Origin: Pelagibacterium lentulum
GTDB lineage: Bacteria; Pseudomonadota; Alphaproteobacteria; Rhizobiales; Devosiaceae
Reading direction: 5' to 3'
NCBI RefSeq assembly: GCF_003992625.1
Contig: NZ_RZMW01000009.1
Coordinates: 1 to 64,000 of the forward strand
DNA length: 64,000 nucleotides
Shown piece by piece: positions 27,801-36,344 of the stretch. The position numbers and the translations under genes were made by a program. The notes beneath the pieces were generated by a model. That model did no database searches. It saw nothing but the letters and a program-made list of their open reading frames with translations, and had not been told where the DNA came from. Each line of letters opens with the position of its first letter. Positions within the stretch are counted from its first letter, which is position 1.

Positions 27801-27999
27801 CGTCTTCGGCCGATGCCCCGCTCCAGCCGATTGAAATCGTCACCGAGCGTGTTTCGGTATTGGGCATCAACTGCCGGTTGAGATTGTTGACACCCCAGAG
27901 CCCGAACAGAACGAACAGGATCATGAACAGGTTCGCGGCATTGCGATGGCGGACAAAAAGCGCGATTAACCCGCGCGAGGCTTCCGGAGATGGGCGCAT
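24844..27999 (-). CDS. RND-family efflux pump, inner membrane transporter
   Basis: A 1051-residue AcrB/MdtB-like proton antiporter forming the trimeric core of a tripartite pump. Twelve helices in the 1+5+1+5 pattern are visible; the helix-4 proton-relay aspartates lie in GIIVDDAIVVGE. Two large periplasmic loops contain porter-type sequence. The ATG at 27999 overlaps the stop of the adaptor gene by one base (TGATG), so both are translationally coupled; a TTG one codon earlier is less likely. No outer membrane TolC-type gene is adjacent. Substrates are unknown; sequence features fit the MdtB/HAE1-like group. Confidence 0.88.
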   Translation of the reverse strand: MRPSPEASRGLIALFVRHRNAANLFMILFVLFGLWGVNNLNRQLMPNTETRSVTISIGWSGASAEDVERNILLLVEPAISSIDGVIGMESFAREGRANITVNFERTVDMQTAERQVQTAVASVNNLPSSADTPSVSARRFFDPVAAIAISGPFPEEALRQYAREIRDGLLAAGVDRVEFTGYRDRQLRIVVDDAHLRQLGLTLADLANALSPNFSDQPSGSLSGDFDAQIRAAARELSVRQIEQTEVFSSSTGQTLTFGDIATVTDTFDPDTPLGYMRGEPAIKLQVSRSASADTVTTYEAVQAYVEQLQPTLPQSLNAVVFDAAAEQVNQRLALLVDNGLAGLILVLIVLFVFLDGRVAIWVAVGIPVAIAGTLGAIYVMGLTIDMISMFALMMVLGIIVDDAIVVGEHTSTLYQQGLSRSEAAIQAAGRMAAPIVAAALTTMAAFAPIWLVGDVVGQIMATLPVVVIAVLAASLLESFFILPGHLSHALPKQRKRPGPFRRRFDAGFDFFRDRMFGTLAQWSYSWRYLTIAIALAFTMGAAGIYMSGQLRFDFFPTAEAESFNVIARFQAGTPQEEMANIILDIEAAVNDTEAELAPNGEQLLVTTYASLDLEEGQANFNVYLTPSEERTVRTPAITQALRDNLPSVSGVESIGVRESRGGPQGAAVDVRFIGANPTILKQASEDLQDILEGFPEVDSASDTLFYGSPELIMNLNARGAALGFDLTTLGAQVRDAFEGRNVGTIAAHEEEISVRLVRNDLTSGSAALRDMWVKAPSGAYVPLSSIVTFSESQNFRFIIREDGRTAVSVRANVAEGVDNAEILARLESDYLPAITSRYGISYEFGGRRAEQNAAFADLGMGAMFALAVMYIIISWMFASWFTPLAVMVIIPFGVAGAVWGHYLLGHNLTVVSMMGMLGLAGILVNASIVLIARMNERLAEGQGLREAAIGASRDRLRAVILTSLTTIGGLLPLIFEQSLVAQFLIPMAVTIVSGLGAATLLVLFLVPAMLGVGADVGAFLRWAFLTKNALTWREMLAGRHHDANPMAPAE

Positions 28000-29432
28000 C
28001 AATTGCCTCCTGGCCGCCCACCGCCACCGGGGCCACCCCCCCAGCCACCCGGACCACCCGATTGCGGCTCATCCTCACCCTCCACGCGTACCGCCACGCC
28101 ATTGCCCGCCTGCGAGATCCGGGAGGTGATGATCCGCTCGCCCTCATCCGGATTTGCCGAGACGATCAATTGCGCATTGTCGCGGGCCAGGATGCGAACG
28201 GGCACCGACGCCATGCGATCATCGCGGATGACATAGACATGGTTGTCGTTGTAAACGGCGGTTTCGGGCACGCGCAGCGTGTTTTCGTAGGTGATGCCTT
28301 CGATCTTGACCGAGACGAACGTGCCAGGCCGCAGCATTTGGGCGCCCTCGGCATCGAGCCGGGCCAGCAGGGTAACGCCGCCGGTCGCAGCATCGACTTG
28401 CGGTGCCGTACGGCTGATGGTGCCGGAAACCGTTATGGGCTCCGGGTCGAGATCCCAAGTGACAGCGAGGGGACGATTGGCAAGACCGGCAGCGACAAGT
28501 TCGCCATATTGCCGATCGGAAATCGTGAAATTCACGTCGAGCGCAGCGGTATCATAGAGCCCACCGATCACATCATTTGCGCTGATATAGCCGCCCGGGG
28601 TGATCGACTGCTCGGTTACGATGCCGGTGAAAGGCGCTGTAATTTCGGTATTGGCGAGATCGCGTTCGGCCACTTCAACCTGATAACGGGCGCGTTCAAT
28701 CAGTGCTGTCTGTCGTGTGATCTGGGCGGAAAGCGTGAAAAGGTTGGTCTCGCGCTGGTTGAGTGCCTGACTGCGCTCGGACACGGTCAATGCGCGTGTA
28801 TCGACGGTTTGCTGGGTGACCGAGCCGCTGGCGAGCAGCGAGCGGGCGCGTTCAAGATCGGTCCGGGCGGTTTCAAGCGCCTCGCTGGCCGCTTCGATAT
28901 TGCGCTCTTCAAGCGCATGGGCTTGCTCGGCCTCGCGCAGAGCAAGTTCTGCATCGGCCAGATTGGCACGCGCTTCAAGCAAGGCACCTTCATAGGCAAA
29001 AGGGTCAATGCGGGCGAGAACATCCCCCGCCTCGACAAGTCCACCAAGCGTGAAATCGGGCGATACTTCCACAACGCGTCCCTGAACCTGCGCACGCAGA
29101 TCGATCGTACGCGCGGCAGCGATCTGGCCGTAGGTCGAAATGCTGGCGGTGTGGGCGTCATACTCCACATCCTGCACCGTAACGGTGAATGTACGCTCAA
29201 TGTTCTGACGCGAGGGCGGCGCGGGGCGCTGATTGACCAGCGACCAGACGTAAAGCCCGGTCCCGACAAGAACTGCAATTGCGACAAGAATGCGCGCCAA
29301 TGCGCTCAGCAGGCCGAAGCGCCGGCGCGGTCGGTCCTCAGTGGTCTGAGGCTGTGAAGGGGGCGTATGATTCAGCGTATAGCTGGAACCGCTCGACTTA
29401 TCCAAAGGGCCAAATCCTTGCTGCCACATCAT
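27999..29432 (-). CDS. RND efflux pump periplasmic adaptor (membrane fusion protein)
   Basis: A 477-residue protein with an N-terminal membrane anchor at about residues 43-66, then the lipoyl half-motifs (ARTIDLRAQVQGRV and ITAPFTGIVTEQSI), a long coiled-coil hairpin between them (about residues 130-250) and a beta-barrel. It bridges the inner membrane pump to an outer membrane channel. The C-terminus is an unusual Gly/Pro-rich tail (GGPGGWGGGPGGGGRPGG). Two ATGs lie side by side at 29432 and 29429 without a clear ribosome binding site. Confidence 0.85.
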   Translation of the reverse strand: MMWQQGFGPLDKSSGSSYTLNHTPPSQPQTTEDRPRRRFGLLSALARILVAIAVLVGTGLYVWSLVNQRPAPPSRQNIERTFTVTVQDVEYDAHTASISTYGQIAAARTIDLRAQVQGRVVEVSPDFTLGGLVEAGDVLARIDPFAYEGALLEARANLADAELALREAEQAHALEERNIEAASEALETARTDLERARSLLASGSVTQQTVDTRALTVSERSQALNQRETNLFTLSAQITRQTALIERARYQVEVAERDLANTEITAPFTGIVTEQSITPGGYISANDVIGGLYDTAALDVNFTISDRQYGELVAAGLANRPLAVTWDLDPEPITVSGTISRTAPQVDAATGGVTLLARLDAEGAQMLRPGTFVSVKIEGITYENTLRVPETAVYNDNHVYVIRDDRMASVPVRILARDNAQLIVSANPDEGERIITSRISQAGNGVAVRVEGEDEPQSGGPGGWGGGPGGGGRPGGN

Positions 29433-29638
29433 ATGGCTGGCGTCTGGCCGGAGGTGCGATTATCGCGAGGACGCACGTTTCCGGGACAGACCTGAAAGGC
29501 TTATGGGCCCAATGGCCCTTCGCTACAGTTAAACTTAACTGCGTCGGGACAATGGCTCAAATGAACTTTTCGCAAGGGTTGGAAAGGTTTGGGCGCCCGC
29601 GCAGGTTTCTTCCCCGTTTTCCGGGCGCCCACAAACGA
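29433..29638. other. Intergenic region with an inverted repeat after hslO
   Basis: GGGCGCCCG (29591-29599) and CGGGCGCCC (29622-29630) form a perfect stem over a 22-base loop, flanked by GTTT/AAAC. It may end transcription of the argD-argF-hslO operon from the right; there is no T-run. The rest holds the upstream region of the efflux operon. Confidence 0.45.
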
Positions 29639-30625
29639 TCAGAACTGATTTGGATTGAAGGTATATTGACTCGAGCAGAACTCGCACACGACCTCAATTT
29701 CTCCATCGACCACCATGTCCGCGCGTTCTTCCGCGGAAAAGCCAAGGATCATGGCTTCAACCCGTTCGGGTGAACAGGTGCAGCGCTCCGTAAGACTCTG
29801 AGGTTCGAAAACCCGTACGCCGGTTTCGTGATAGAGCCGGAACAACAGGCGTTCGGAAGAAAGGGCGGGATCGGCCAGTTCTGCGTCGGTAAGCGTATCG
29901 AGCAGAGCCTTGGCTTCGGTCCAGCCATCGTTTTCGACAAAATCGGGATCGGCTGTCGCATCGTTCTCATAATCGCCATCGCCGGGCAGATCGGGCATCT
30001 GGGCGATACCGCTTTCCGGCAGATGCTGAAGCAGAACGCCGCCGGCACGCCAGCTTGAGCCAGGCTTGCCGCGTTCGGAAAATTCGGCAACGGTGAGGCG
30101 TACGCGGGTCGGAATCTGCTCGGACTGCATGAAATAGGTATGGGCGACTTCTTCCAGCCCCTCCCCTTCGAGCGCTACGATGCCTTGATAGCGGTCCATA
30201 TGGACACCCTGATCCACCGTCAGGGCGAGAACACCTTTGCCAAGAAGATCCTGGGGCTTGGTGTGCCCGGCGGCAATTGCCGCATCAAGCGCTTCAGCAT
30301 CAAAGCGGGCATAGGCGCGCAACCCATCCGGCGTGTCGAAATCGACAACCAGCAGGTTGACCGGACCATCGGTGCGCGATTGCAGGATGAACCGACCCTC
30401 AAATTTCAGGCTGGTGCCGATCAGTGCGGCAAGCGTTATCGCTTCGCCAAGAAGGCGCGCCACCGGTTCGGGATAATTGTGGCGGTTGATAATGACATCA
30501 AGCGCGGCGCCAAGGCGCACGACGCGCCCGCGGCAATCGAGCCCTTCAAGCGTGAAGGGCACCGCAACATCATCACCGCTTTCGGGCCGGTCGAGCCCGA
30601 ATTGTTCAAGGGAGCTTTCAGACAT
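29639..30625 (-). CDS. hslO: Redox-regulated holdase chaperone Hsp33
   Basis: Cytoplasmic chaperone activated by oxidative unfolding. The C-terminal zinc site is clear: CTC near residue 282, then CEFC 29 residues later, the expected CxC-x(27-32)-CxxC layout. N-terminal folding domain words include LGEAITLAALIGTSLKFEGR. The start codon at 30625 follows the argF stop without a gap, so it is the last gene of an arg operon. An argD-argF-hslO order is common in Hyphomicrobiales. Confidence 0.92.
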   Translation of the reverse strand: MSESSLEQFGLDRPESGDDVAVPFTLEGLDCRGRVVRLGAALDVIINRHNYPEPVARLLGEAITLAALIGTSLKFEGRFILQSRTDGPVNLLVVDFDTPDGLRAYARFDAEALDAAIAAGHTKPQDLLGKGVLALTVDQGVHMDRYQGIVALEGEGLEEVAHTYFMQSEQIPTRVRLTVAEFSERGKPGSSWRAGGVLLQHLPESGIAQMPDLPGDGDYENDATADPDFVENDGWTEAKALLDTLTDAELADPALSSERLLFRLYHETGVRVFEPQSLTERCTCSPERVEAMILGFSAEERADMVVDGEIEVVCEFCSSQYTFNPNQF

Positions 30626-31552
30626 TTAGATGCTTTCGATTCCGAAGGCCCAGCACAGAATGGCCTTCTGGACGTGAAGGCGGTTTTCCGCCTCGTCAAA
30701 CACAACAGATTGCGGCCCGTCGATTACCTGATCGGTGACTTCATCGCCGCGATGGGCAGGAAGGCAGTGCATGAACAGCGCATCGGGTCGCGCGTGAGCC
30801 ATCAAAGTGGGATTGACCTGATAGGGTTTCAAGATGCGGCGGCGCTCGCCCTCATCGGTGTCCCCCATGGACACCCATGTATCGGTAATTACAAGATCGG
30901 CATCCGTCACCGCTTCGACCGCATCGGTACCAAGCGTTACCGCAGCGCCGACTTCGGCGATGTCAGACAAAAGCCCCTGATCGGGCCAGTATTGCTTGGG
31001 GCAGGCAATCGCAAGGGTGGAGTCAAAAAGCGCAGTCGCGTGGACCCACGAGGCCAGCACGTTGTTGCTATCACCAACCCAGACGACTTTCTTGCCAGCG
31101 AGCGGGCCGCGATGCTCCTCATAGGTCATGATGTCGGCCATCACCTGACAGGGATGTGAGCGGCGGGTCAGCCCGTTGATGACCGGCACGCTGGAGGCGC
31201 TGGCAAGATCGAGCAGATCGTCATGGGAAAGGATGCGGATCATGATCGCATCGACATAGCGGCTCATCACGCGCGCGGTATCTTCGATGGTTTCCTCGCG
31301 GGCGAGCTGCATTTCCTGGCCGGTGAGCATCAGGGTCTGGCCGCCGAGCTGGCGCATGCCAACATCGAAGGAAACGCGGGTGCGGGTGGATTGGCGCTCA
31401 AAGATCATCGCCAGAACCTTGTCTTTGAGCAGTTCGGGGCGCTCGCCGTCCTTGAGGCGCGCCTTGATGTCATGGGCGAGATCGAGAATGGTCCGCAGCG
31501 TTTCGTGCGAAAAATCTTTCAAATCCAGAAAATGTCTGGCCTGTCCGGTCAT
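30626..31552 (-). CDS. argF: Ornithine carbamoyltransferase
   Basis: Makes citrulline from ornithine and carbamoyl phosphate. The 308-residue product has the carbamoyl phosphate site [15 protein letters not shown], the ornithine loop VSMGD and the catalytic HCLPAHRG. The start is the ATG at 31552 (MTGQARHFL), the normal N-terminus; the frame stays open for another 150 codons within argD but those residues are antisense-like filler. Middle gene of argD-argF-hslO. Confidence 0.93.
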   Translation of the reverse strand: MTGQARHFLDLKDFSHETLRTILDLAHDIKARLKDGERPELLKDKVLAMIFERQSTRTRVSFDVGMRQLGGQTLMLTGQEMQLAREETIEDTARVMSRYVDAIMIRILSHDDLLDLASASSVPVINGLTRRSHPCQVMADIMTYEEHRGPLAGKKVVWVGDSNNVLASWVHATALFDSTLAIACPKQYWPDQGLLSDIAEVGAAVTLGTDAVEAVTDADLVITDTWVSMGDTDEGERRRILKPYQVNPTLMAHARPDALFMHCLPAHRGDEVTDQVIDGPQSVVFDEAENRLHVQKAILCWAFGIESI

Positions 31553-31593
31553 GATGATCGGTCCTGAAACAATGATTTTGGGATACGCTGCCC

Positions 31594-32781
31594 TTATTGG
31601 GCAGCGCTTGACGTCTCGGCCTGATATTCGGCCAAGGCATCGGTGATGATGGTAATGGCTTCGTCGATCTCCGCTTCCGTGACGATCAACGGAGGCAGGA
31701 GCCGCAAGACATTGTCGCTTGCTGCAACAGTGAGCAGCTTGTGATCGCGCAGGCGCACCACAAAATCGCGCACGGGCGGCGTGATCTTGACCCCGGCGAG
31801 CAGTCCCTTGCCGCGCACTTCGGTCACGAGGTCGGGATATTTCTGCGTCAGTTGCTGCAGTTTCCAGGCCAAGACCTTGCCCATCTCTTCCACATGTTCG
31901 ATGAAGCCAGGTGAAAGGATGCGGTCCAGTACGGCATTGCCCACCGTACAGGCAAGCGGATTGCCGCCATAGGTGGAGCCATGCGTGCCGGGCACCATGC
32001 ATTTGGCAACCTCTGCCGTGGCAAGGCAAGCACCGAGCGGAAAGCCACCGCCAATGGCCTTGGCAATCGTCATGATGTCGGGCTTGACGCCTGAAAACTC
32101 ATGCGCAAAAAGGCGCCCCGTCCGGCCCATGCCACACTGGACTTCATCAAAGATCAAAAGCAGGCCGTGCTTATCACAGAGCGCGCGCAATCCCCTGAGA
32201 TAGGCATCGGAAAATGCGGTAACGCCCCCCTCGCCTTGCACCGGCTCGATAAGGATCGCTGCCGTCTTGTCATCGATCAGAGCGGCAACAGCATCGAGAT
32301 CGCCGGGCTGTGTGTGCTTGAAGCCGGGCATGGGGCCGAAGCCTTCGGTATAGGACGGATTGCCGGCGGCTGCGATAGTCGCAATGGTGCGGCCGTGGAA
32401 CGAGCCGGTAAAGCCGATAATATCGACCCGATCCTTTTCGCCCTTGTCCCAGAAGTAACGGCGCGCTGTCTTGATCGCACATTCGAGCGCCTCGGCGCCC
32501 GAATTGGTAAAGAATACAGCATCAGCAAATGTCGCATCGACAAGCCGCTGAGCCAGTCTTTCCTGTTCGGGAATCTGGAAGATATTGGAGACATGCCAGA
32601 GCTTGTCGGCCTGCTCTTTAAGCGCATTGACAACATGGGGATCGCCATGGCCCAGAGCATTGACTGCAATACCGGAACTGAAATCGAGATATCGCGTGCC
32701 GTCCTCCGTGAACAGTCGCATACCCTCGCCCCGCACAAAGGCGAGTTCGGACCGGGCATACGTGCCATAAAGCGCAGACAT
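31594..32781 (-). CDS. argD: Acetylornithine aminotransferase
   Basis: PLP-dependent enzyme of arginine synthesis, 395 residues. Recognisable parts: [40 protein letters not shown] and the PLP lysine in [13 protein letters not shown]. The ATG at 32781 gives the standard [13 protein letters not shown] start. It leads the argD-argF-hslO operon; a promoter-like pair at 32904-32876 and a hairpin with T-run at 32862-32832 lie upstream, so expression may be modulated in the leader. Confidence 0.93.
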   Translation of the reverse strand: MSALYGTYARSELAFVRGEGMRLFTEDGTRYLDFSSGIAVNALGHGDPHVVNALKEQADKLWHVSNIFQIPEQERLAQRLVDATFADAVFFTNSGAEALECAIKTARRYFWDKGEKDRVDIIGFTGSFHGRTIATIAAAGNPSYTEGFGPMPGFKHTQPGDLDAVAALIDDKTAAILIEPVQGEGGVTAFSDAYLRGLRALCDKHGLLLIFDEVQCGMGRTGRLFAHEFSGVKPDIMTIAKAIGGGFPLGACLATAEVAKCMVPGTHGSTYGGNPLACTVGNAVLDRILSPGFIEHVEEMGKVLAWKLQQLTQKYPDLVTEVRGKGLLAGVKITPPVRDFVVRLRDHKLLTVAASDNVLRLLPPLIVTEAEIDEAITIITDALAEYQAETSSAAQ

Positions 32782-32831
32782 GATTGCAATACCTTTTGCA
32801 GTTGAAAGAAGCGGGAACCAACCCCAAAACG

Positions 32832-32862
32832 AAAAGCGTGCCCGGTTGAAACAGGGGCACGC
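32832..32862 (-). terminator. Terminator-like hairpin in the argD leader
   Basis: Minus strand GCGTGCCC (32862-32855) pairs perfectly with GGGCACGC (32843-32836) over an 11-base loop and is followed by TTTTCGTTTT. No minus-strand gene lies upstream that it could end, so it appears to be inside the 5' leader of argD. Confidence 0.55.
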
Positions 32863-32875
32863 CATACAGTTTGTG

Positions 32876-32904
32876 CTTATGCGTCGCATGGGCCGAAAAG
32901 TCAA
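32876..32904 (-). promoter_or_regulatory. Candidate sigma-70-type promoter of the arg operon
   Basis: On the minus strand TTGACT (32904-32899) and CATAAG (32881-32876) are 17 bases apart. Transcription would start about 32869, just before the leader hairpin. Confidence 0.45.
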
Positions 32905-33249
32905 TCTTTTGCCCCGGCCTCCCGCTTGCTTACCGACGGGGTTCCGCTGACTCAACCGTGCCACATTCTGGAGCTAGAAAAATGCGCGACACGCCAATAT
33001 GTGCACATCGGGCAACAAAGATGGGCAATTGCGCATCCGTCCAAGTTTAGGTGGGATAAACCGGGGAAAGTTCTTTTCCATATCTTGAAACCATTTCCCG
33101 CCACTGTGTAGGATGGCTGTCATTGGGAACACGACATCTCGTGTGGCGGACCCCACCAGCATACGACACATAGTATGTGAACTGCCAACATGTCTTGGCG
33201 GTACGTATTCGGACTCTATTTGAACGCAAGTGGTTTTGGAGCTCAAAGC

Positions 33250-33804
33250 ATGACCTGGACAGACGAGCGCGTTGCGCTTTTGAAAAAGCTCTGGATGGAA
33301 GGCTTGAGCGCGAGCCAGATCGCAGCGGAATTGAGCGGCGGGGTGACGCGCAATGCCGTTATCGGCAAGGTACACCGGCTGAAACTTTCGGCACGGGCCA
33401 AGCCGACAAACGTTGCTCCGCGCGCAAAGGCACCGCGCCCATCGGCGCCGCGCCGTCCGTCTTCGGGCGGCGGCGGCATCAGCAGGACCGCCACCACAAG
33501 CGCTACCAACGCCTCCAGCCAGCGCCGCACCACGGCAGCCCCGACCCTTGGCGCGACCGCGCTCAAAATGGACATGGCGCCAGAAATGGAACTGGAAGTT
33601 TCGGCCAAAACCGCCGATTTGATCATTCCGGTTGAAGAGCGCGTTTCGCTGCTGCAACTCACAGAGAAGACCTGTAAGTGGCCAATTGGCGATCCGATGA
33701 ACCCAGACTTCCATTTCTGCGGCCGGCACTCGGACGAAGGCAAGCCTTATTGCGAATTCCATTCGCGTCGCGCCTATCATCAGATCGAGCGCAAGAAGAG
33801 ATAA
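33250..33804 (+). CDS. gcrA: Cell cycle regulator GcrA
   Basis: Alphaproteobacterial sigma-70 cofactor that activates cell-cycle genes at GANTC sites methylated by CcrM. The 184-residue product begins MTWTDERVALLKKLW with the typical DNA-binding helix LSASQIAAELSGGVTRNAVIGKVHRL, then a Ser/Ala/Pro-rich linker, and the C-terminal sigma-interacting part ending in TCKWPIGDP and FCGRHSDEGKPYCEFHSR. The ATG at 33250 is the family start although the frame is open 20 codons more. A GANTC site (GACTC, 33212-33216) lies in the promoter region. A terminator follows. Confidence 0.92.
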   Translation: MTWTDERVALLKKLWMEGLSASQIAAELSGGVTRNAVIGKVHRLKLSARAKPTNVAPRAKAPRPSAPRRPSSGGGGISRTATTSATNASSQRRTTAAPTLGATALKMDMAPEMELEVSAKTADLIIPVEERVSLLQLTEKTCKWPIGDPMNPDFHFCGRHSDEGKPYCEFHSRRAYHQIERKKR

Positions 33805-33814
33805 ATTCACAGGC

Positions 33815-33844
33815 CGGGGCACAAATTGCGCCCCGAACTTTTTC
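33815..33844 (+). terminator. Rho-independent terminator after gcrA
   Basis: CGGGGC (33815-33820) and GCCCCG (33830-33835) enclose nine bases and are followed by AACTTTTTC. Confidence 0.75.
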
Positions 33845-33892
33845 TCCACGCTTAGGGAACGGGCGCCGCCGAAACGGTCCCTTTTCTTTTGA

Positions 33893-34312
33893 ATGGCAGG
33901 GCAGGTTTTGGGCGAGTATCTGAGCCATTTCCTGATTGTATTTGCCGGCGGGGCAATCGGGGGCATTGCGCGACTGCTGATCTCGAACAATGTTGCGGCC
34001 CGGTTCGGCCACGCGGCCTATGGCACCTTTGCTGTCAACGTCAGCGGCGCGACGCTTATCGGCATCGGTGCCGGCCTTATCGGTGCTCCAAGCTCCAGCC
34101 CGGCGAATTTCTTGTGGCTACTGCTGATTTCAGGAGTCCTGGGTAGCTATACTACCGTTTCCTCGTTTTCGCTTCAGACTCTGCAACTGTTCCACGACAA
34201 GCGGACCAGCGCAGCCATGCTCAACATCGTCGGTTCGTTTATGGCATGCATCGGCGCGGCGGCTATCGCGTGGTGCTTGACGCTTATCTTGAGCGGCGGC
34301 ACGCAATGGTGA
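33893..34312 (+). CDS. crcB: Fluoride exporter CrcB/FluC, first copy
   Basis: A 139-residue, four-helix fluoride channel subunit. It shows GGAIGGIARLLI near the N-terminus, the channel asparagine in GTFAVNVSGATLIG and the TT-S break region GVLGSYTTVSSFSLQT that aligns with the usual GFCGGFTTFSTF. It overlaps the next crcB by seven bases, so both are made together. No fluoride riboswitch is visible between gcrA and this gene. It may form a heterodimer with the second copy. Confidence 0.85.
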   Translation: MAGQVLGEYLSHFLIVFAGGAIGGIARLLISNNVAARFGHAAYGTFAVNVSGATLIGIGAGLIGAPSSSPANFLWLLLISGVLGSYTTVSSFSLQTLQLFHDKRTSAAMLNIVGSFMACIGAAAIAWCLTLILSGGTQW

Positions 34313-34701
34313 TCCCGAGAGCGGACATTATTGCAGCAGCCGGACTGGGCAGCGCCTTGGGCGCTGTCGTGCGTTACGGGATCGCCGTTGTGGTTGTCGC
34401 TGCCGATCCTGTGGGGTTTCCGTGGGCAACTCTGTTGGCGAACGGATTGGGGTCGCTGCTGATCGGATTTATCGCAGCGGCGGGCGCACCTTATGGACGC
34501 TGGCCGCTTTCTGAGCCGATGCGCCATTTTCTCGTAACGGGATTTTGCGGCGGCTTTACCACCTTCTCGATCTTCAGCCTTGAAATGATCTCACTTGCTG
34601 CAGGCGGTGCAGCAGGCCTTGCCGCAGGCTATCTTGCCGCCTCGCTCATCATCTGGATGGCCGGGGTCTGGCTTGGCTGGACCCTGGGCGAACGGCTTTA
34701 G
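34306..34701 (+). CDS. crcB: Fluoride exporter CrcB/FluC, second copy
   Basis: A 131-residue FluC subunit with GSALGAVVRYGIA, the channel asparagine in WATLLANGLGSLLIG and the canonical GFCGGFTTFSIFSLE. The ATG at 34306 is inside the end of the first copy. Charged residues at the termini differ from the first copy, compatible with antiparallel pairing of two fixed-topology subunits. The stop codon lies in the edge of an intergenic repeat. Confidence 0.87.
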   Translation: MVIPRADIIAAAGLGSALGAVVRYGIAVVVVAADPVGFPWATLLANGLGSLLIGFIAAAGAPYGRWPLSEPMRHFLVTGFCGGFTTFSIFSLEMISLAAGGAAGLAAGYLAASLIIWMAGVWLGWTLGERL

Positions 34702-34800
34702 ATCAAGTCCGCTTTTTACAGAAGCGCAAGCTGATTTAAGTCTCTGTCTGGTCGCGTGTCCGAACCGTAAAACCGCCTTCACATTTGCTGGAAACGCTCC
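34698..34800. repeat. Composite palindromic intergenic repeat, copy 2
   Basis: Shares TCGCGTGTCCGAACCG and GCTGGAAACGCTCC with copies at 21794 and 58989. Its left hairpin (ATCAAGTCCGC with GCGCAAGCTGAT) is imperfect. It fills the space between convergent crcB and phoB. Confidence 0.7.
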
Positions 34801-34805
34801 CAGCG

Positions 34806-35498
34806 CTACTTGAATTTTTCGTCGAATGAATAGCCTGCACCACGCACGGTACGGATAGGGTCAGACGAGCGGCCGGGATTGATGGCCTTACGCAGGCGAC
34901 CGATATGCACATCGACGGTGCGATCATCGACGTAAACGTCCGTGCCCCAGACGCCATCGAGCAATTGCTCGCGGCTATAGACGCGACCAGGATGGCCCAT
35001 GAGATATTCGAGCAGACGATATTCGGTGGGGCCAAGATGAAGTTCACGTCCTGCACGGCGCACACGATGGGTGGTGCGATCGATCTCGATATCACCGGCT
35101 TTCAGCACGGTCGCCACAAGATGTGGATTTGAGCGGCGCAAAAGCGCATTTATACGCGCCAGCAATTCGGGCAGCGAAAAGGGCTTTACCACATAGTCGT
35201 CCGCGCCTGTGGCAAGGCCGCGCACACGCTCTTCCTCTTCGCCGCGGGCGGTAAGCATGATGATGGGCACAGTGGCTGTTTCCTCGCGCGCCCGCAGGCG
35301 GCGACAGATTTCAATGCCGGATGTGCCGGGCAGCATCCAATCGAGGAGAATGATGTCGGGCCTGCCTTCGGCGATCCTGACGCCGGCTTCTTCGGCATCT
35401 TCGGCGGTATCGACCGCAAAACCTTCCGCTTCGAGATTGTAGCGCAGAAGTTCGATCAGATCGGCTTCGTCTTCGACGACAAGAACCCGTGCGTTCAT
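34806..35498 (-). CDS. phoB: Phosphate regulon response regulator PhoB
   Basis: A 230-residue OmpR-type regulator. The receiver domain has the acidic pair EDEAD, the phosphoacceptor in IILLDWMLPG and the lysine in YVVKPFSLPEL; the C-terminal winged helix has HLGPTEYRLLEYLMGHPGRV and the recognition helix VDVHIGRLRKAI. It activates genes at PHO boxes when phosphate is scarce. Nine bases downstream of phoU, the last gene of the phoU-phoB pair. Confidence 0.92.
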   Translation of the reverse strand: MNARVLVVEDEADLIELLRYNLEAEGFAVDTAEDAEEAGVRIAEGRPDIILLDWMLPGTSGIEICRRLRAREETATVPIIMLTARGEEEERVRGLATGADDYVVKPFSLPELLARINALLRRSNPHLVATVLKAGDIEIDRTTHRVRRAGRELHLGPTEYRLLEYLMGHPGRVYSREQLLDGVWGTDVYVDDRTVDVHIGRLRKAINPGRSSDPIRTVRGAGYSFDEKFK

Positions 35499-35507
35499 CG
35501 TTCAGGC

Positions 35508-36215
35508 CTAACTCTTGATCTGCTTACGTTTGAGGTCGTCGATATCGGCGGTCATTGTGTTGCCTGTGGCAAGGAAATATGCCTGCTCGGCAATATTGGT
35601 GGAGTGATCGCCCACGCGCTCGAGATTCTTGCCACAGAACAAAAGGTGGGTACACATGGTGATGTTGCGCGGGTCTTCCATCATATACGTCAGAAGTTCG
35701 CGGAAGAGCGAAACATAAAGTGCATCGACCTCGGTATCGCGCTCGACAACATCGATAGCCACGTCCTTGTCGCGTGCAGCAAAGGCATCAAGCGCATTCT
35801 TGACCTGGCGGAGCGCCAGTTCGCCCATATGGCGCAAGCCATTCTTGAACTGGCTGGACATGGCCAGACCCTCAATCTGGGTCGACCGCCGCGCAGTCGA
35901 TTTGGCCATGTCGCCAATGCGCTCAAGATCGTTGGCAACGTGGATGGAAGCAATGACAAGCCGAAGATCGGCAGCCATGGGCTGGCGGCGCGCGATGATG
36001 GAGACGGCCATTTCATCGATCTGGCGCTGCACGGCATCGACCTTTTTGTCGGCGGCAACGGTTGCCCGAGCGAGTTCGTGGTCGGAACGGATGAGGGCGT
36101 CGGTGGCGTTGGAGATGGCCTTTTCGACCAGCCCACCCATCTCGGAGATCGAACGGGCGAGTTCGGTCAACTCGTCTTCATAAGATTTGACGGTGTGTTC
36201 GCTGGTCTGGGGCAC
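35508..36215 (-). CDS. phoU: Phosphate signalling protein PhoU
   Basis: A 235-residue all-helical protein with two three-helix PhoU repeats, each with E-x-x-x-D metal-binding helices (for example DLERIGDMAKSTARRS and NLERVGDHSTNIAEQ). It restrains PhoR under phosphate-rich conditions. Start is the GTG at 36215, supported by AAGGA seven bases before; the nearby ATG is out of frame. A three-repeat PHO box is 70-100 bases upstream. Unusually, no pst transporter genes precede it. Confidence 0.9.
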   Translation of the reverse strand: MPQTSEHTVKSYEDELTELARSISEMGGLVEKAISNATDALIRSDHELARATVAADKKVDAVQRQIDEMAVSIIARRQPMAADLRLVIASIHVANDLERIGDMAKSTARRSTQIEGLAMSSQFKNGLRHMGELALRQVKNALDAFAARDKDVAIDVVERDTEVDALYVSLFRELLTYMMEDPRNITMCTHLLFCGKNLERVGDHSTNIAEQAYFLATGNTMTADIDDLKRKQIKS

Positions 36216-36287
36216 GGCATTATCCTTGGATTCAGGGTCACAGCCCCATATTTTAGACGCAAATTAGTTCGCCCTGCCAACGCTTCT

Positions 36288-36316
36288 ATGACAATCGAAT
36301 GACACTTGTGTGACAG
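36288..36316 (-). promoter_or_regulatory. PHO box with three direct repeats upstream of phoU
   Basis: On the minus strand CTGTCAC, GTGTCAT and TTGTCAT follow each other with an exact 11-base period, matching the CTGTCAT-N4 repeat bound by PhoB. The site lies between the phoR stop and the phoU start, suggesting that phoU-phoB is autoactivated. Confidence 0.85.
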
Positions 36317-36344
36317 TGGAAAACCCTGTCAGCCTTGAGAAAAA

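Noticed and set aside
27990-29357. A 455-codon plus-strand frame antisense to the efflux adaptor
   Set aside because: The minus-strand frame has all adaptor motifs; the plus-strand frame is an open shadow due to GC-rich codon use.
30626-32029. Extended argF starting inside argD
   Set aside because: The first 159 codons overlap argD in another frame and have no likeness to the family; the normal N-terminus begins at 31552.
33805-33892. Fluoride riboswitch before crcB
   Set aside because: The conserved crcB-motif blocks are absent; the segment mostly holds the gcrA terminator.
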